From NCBI GenBank assembly GCA_045586105.1, contig JAZMZS010000224.1, positions 1 through 25,955 on the forward strand: a stretch of DNA of 25,955 nt. Direction: 5' to 3'. This DNA is from JAZMZS01 sp045586105. Lineage in GTDB: Bacteria > Bacillota > Clostridia > Oscillospirales > CAG-272. Positions 24,008 through 25,955 of this stretch are shown one piece after another. Numbering within the stretch: the stretch's first letter is position 1; every line of letters begins with the position of its first letter. The notes below the pieces were generated by a model. That model was not told where the DNA came from, made no database searches, and worked only from the letters and a program-made list of their open reading frames with translations. A program made the translations under genes and the position numbers.

Positions 24008-25792
24008 TTGGATCAATATGCTCTAATCGATTCGTTCAATGATACTATGGAGCTTTGCGCGAGCGCCGGTCTCTATAAAAGGACAAGAAATGCCGCAAAC
24101 TCATCCGTGATATACTACGAAGGCTGCGAATCAAAGAGACGAGCCGTGAAAAAATACAACTGCAGGGTATCGGTCACAGCCGAAAGCACCTTTGCAGAGG
24201 CAAAAAAGCACGTACGGGACGGCCGCGTTGCCGTACTCAATTTTGCCAATCCCGAAAATGCGGGAGGCGGTGTAAATATCGGTGCTATGGCTCAGGAGGA
24301 GTGCCTTTGCAGAAGCAGCAATCTCTACCCTTGTCTGACAGAGGCTCGTTTGTTTTCGGACTTCTACGAATACCACAGAAATCTGCACAGCCATTTTTAC
24401 TCGGATCGTCTGATATACACGAGAGGCGTGACCGTGTTCAAAACCGACGATGATATTCCTCGGATGCTACCGCGCAGAGAATGGTTTGAGACGGATGTGA
24501 TCACCTGCGCTGCGCCTTATCTGGGGCACAGCAAATACACTAACCCCACTCTTCTTTCAAGAGTATTTGAGCGCCGTATCAAAAACATAATAGAGGCGGC
24601 GCTTGATAACAAGGTCACCACGCTGATCCTCGGCGCATTCGGCTGCGGAGCATTTAAGAATCCTGCCCGTCTTGTAGCAAAGGCGTTTCTATCTGTCATT
24701 GAAAAAAACGGCTACCGCAGTATGTTTAAGAACATTGTTTTTGCAATAAAGCCCGTCGACGGCGATCGGCTCAGCGCAAATTTCAGGATCTTCGCACACA
24801 CCTTCCTTGGCTCTTTGATCGCAAATTGCCCCTCCTACGAGCTTCCCGAGATCAGCCTGCCAAACGGCAAAGTGATTGAAAAATGCATCGTGGAGTTCTG
24901 CTCTCTTCCCGTCGAATACACAATTGAGGACATTTGCGACTTTGTTGTAAGCGGCGAAAATTCCCCCAGTCCGTACTGCCTCCGTTTATTTGCTGATCGC
25001 GACAACAACGTACGAAAATATTACAAGCAGCACAGCTTCCTGTCTTGGCAGAGAAGCAACCCGCATTACAAAAAATGCATTTCTATCCTCGGAGATTCTC
25101 TGAGTACGCTTGAAGGATATAATCCGTCGGGATACGATATGTTCTACACGGGTGAAAACTGCACAAGATCGAAAGTCTGTCAAATGAACCATACCTGGTG
25201 GGGGCAGGTCATTGAGCTTCTCGGTGCGGAGCTTCTCGTCAATAATTCCTTTTCAGGCAGCCGTGTCAGCCGACTGCCAAGCTCAAACGAGCGGTTCCCC
25301 TCGGGATGCAGTAATGAGAGAACATCGGGGCTTCACGTAATGGATACTCTACCCGATGTAATAATCGTATATCTCGGCACCAACGACTGGAGCTGCGGCA
25401 CAAAGCCTACCCGGCATCAAAACGAAAAACAGACAGACGAGCCATGCGACGATACCGTATTTTCCGACGCGTACGAGCTGATGATAAAAAAGCTGAAGAA
25501 TAATTATCCAAGTGCTCGTATCTGCTGCTGCACGCTCAATACCACATTCATGTCAGAAGTTCCCCGCTTCGCGTTTCCGTACGAATACGGGGGATATCAT
25601 ATTGATGTCTACAATAACATCATAAGAGAAGCCGTAAAGAAACACGGATGCACGCTGATCGACCTTGCACGTTATCAAACTCCCTATGATACCATCGATG
25701 GCTTGCACCCTACGAGGGATGGAATGAAGACCATTTCGGAGATGGTCATGCGTGAGCTTGACCTGGTATTTGCAAGTATTCTCGATTCATAA
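24008..25792 (+). CDS. Fusion of PARG-like ADP-ribose glycohydrolase (TIGR02452/DUF2263) and SGNH/GDSL esterase
   Basis: 594 residues from the TTG at 24008, chosen because AGGTGA pairs fully with the 16S tail 5 bases upstream; a GTG at 23999 would add three residues. Residues about 1-265 are a bacterial-type PARG/macrodomain: VAVLNFANPENAGGGVNIGA with GGG at 86-88, the catalytic QEE at 96-98, LYPCL, DVITCAAP, and GAFGCGAFKNP at 209-219. These enzymes remove ADP-ribose chains or groups. Residues about 355-594 are an SGNH hydrolase: GDSLST (nucleophile Ser364), Gly417 in NNSFSGSR, GTND (457-460) and DGLHPT (Asp564, His567), so Ser, Asp and His are all present. A linker of about 90 residues joins them. 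There is no signal peptide, so both act in the cytoplasm. It lies right behind a strong terminator with no clear promoter. Confidence 0.9.
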   Translation: MDQYALIDSFNDTMELCASAGLYKRTRNAANSSVIYYEGCESKRRAVKKYNCRVSVTAESTFAEAKKHVRDGRVAVLNFANPENAGGGVNIGAMAQEECLCRSSNLYPCLTEARLFSDFYEYHRNLHSHFYSDRLIYTRGVTVFKTDDDIPRMLPRREWFETDVITCAAPYLGHSKYTNPTLLSRVFERRIKNIIEAALDNKVTTLILGAFGCGAFKNPARLVAKAFLSVIEKNGYRSMFKNIVFAIKPVDGDRLSANFRIFAHTFLGSLIANCPSYELPEISLPNGKVIEKCIVEFCSLPVEYTIEDICDFVVSGENSPSPYCLRLFADRDNNVRKYYKQHSFLSWQRSNPHYKKCISILGDSLSTLEGYNPSGYDMFYTGENCTRSKVCQMNHTWWGQVIELLGAELLVNNSFSGSRVSRLPSSNERFPSGCSNERTSGLHVMDTLPDVIIVYLGTNDWSCGTKPTRHQNEKQTDEPCDDTVFSDAYELMIKKLKNNYPSARICCCTLNTTFMSEVPRFAFPYEYGGYHIDVYNNIIREAVKKHGCTLIDLARYQTPYDTIDGLHPTRDGMKTISEMVMRELDLVFASILDS

Positions 25793-25955
25793 AAAGCGAC
25801 TGATGGTTCTCTGCTTCGCTTAAGATCGTTACTCTCATCTCCGACCCGATCCTTCGCTGCGAACCCCAGCCGCTTTGCTCCCTCGCGAAGCAGATTTTTC
25901 GTCAGACGAAGAATGGAGCGGCGAGGAGGCGTGAGCGTATTTTCATACGTGATCG
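25793..25955. repeat. Non-coding tail rich in inverted repeats, possible dispersed intergenic element
   Basis: Features: a long-range pair CTGCTTCGC (25811-25819) and GCGAAGCAG (25885-25893); short hairpins TTCG/CGAA (25853-25863), TTCGTC/GACGAA (25898-25910) and CGTAT/ATACG (25936-25949); CCTCGC (25881-25886) with GCGAGG (25921-25926). On the minus strand a frame stays open from the right edge into the antisense of the esterase, but its translation looks like non-coding repeat text. No T-tract terminator for the fusion gene is visible. Confidence 0.4.

Overview
The window looks like a chromosomal segment of a Gram-positive, low-to-mid GC Firmicute of the class Clostridia, probably a gut Oscillospiraceae/Ruminococcaceae-type bacterium. 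The evidence is the divIVA-ylmH-sepF-yggS cell-division cluster, sigma-A type promoters, strong AGGAGG ribosome sites, and a BspA-like leucine-rich-repeat surface protein. No rRNA, tRNA, CRISPR array, IS element or phage gene was seen.

Left end (1-3240, all minus strand): an exported LRR_5/BspA-like protein cut by the window edge, a lipoprotein made of two related domains, and an AraC-family regulator with a clear promoter. A 430-bp gene-free gap follows (3237-3666). It is rich in inverted repeats and bounded by two terminator-like hairpins.

Centre (3667-14873, minus strand): one long, tightly packed housekeeping operon. In transcription order it is PfkB-type kinase, miaA, HlyD-like membrane protein, yggS, sepF, ylmH, divIVA, ileS, lspA, rluD-like. 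A good promoter (TTGATT-17-TATAAT) with a GC-rich terminator-like hairpin in its leader lies just ahead of the kinase. Two strong hairpins without U-tracts sit inside the operon (sepF/ylmH and ileS/lspA), and a hairpin terminator closes it.

Right-centre (14916-21632, minus strand): a four-gene unit with its own near-consensus promoter (TTGACA-17-TAAAAT): a TerB_N/TerB_C-domain protein, a DUF2791/BrxD-like P-loop ATPase, an Lhr-like superfamily-2 helicase and an MFS transporter. The first three match a conserved cassette predicted to process DNA, plausibly in defence or stress response, whose mechanism is to my knowledge unresolved.

Right end (21716-25955, plus strand): a consensus promoter (TTGACA-17-TATAAT) and a two-hairpin leader precede a Wzz-like membrane protein and a THUMP-domain rRNA methyltransferase, closed by a strong terminator. 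Next is the most unusual protein of the window: a cytoplasmic fusion of a TIGR02452/DUF2263 PARG-like ADP-ribose glycohydrolase with an SGNH/GDSL esterase. The last 160 bp are non-coding, full of small inverted repeats, and may be a dispersed intergenic repeat.

The two best leads are the TerB-ATPase-helicase(-MFS) cassette and the PARG-SGNH fusion. All function calls come from reading motifs by eye; no database search was run.
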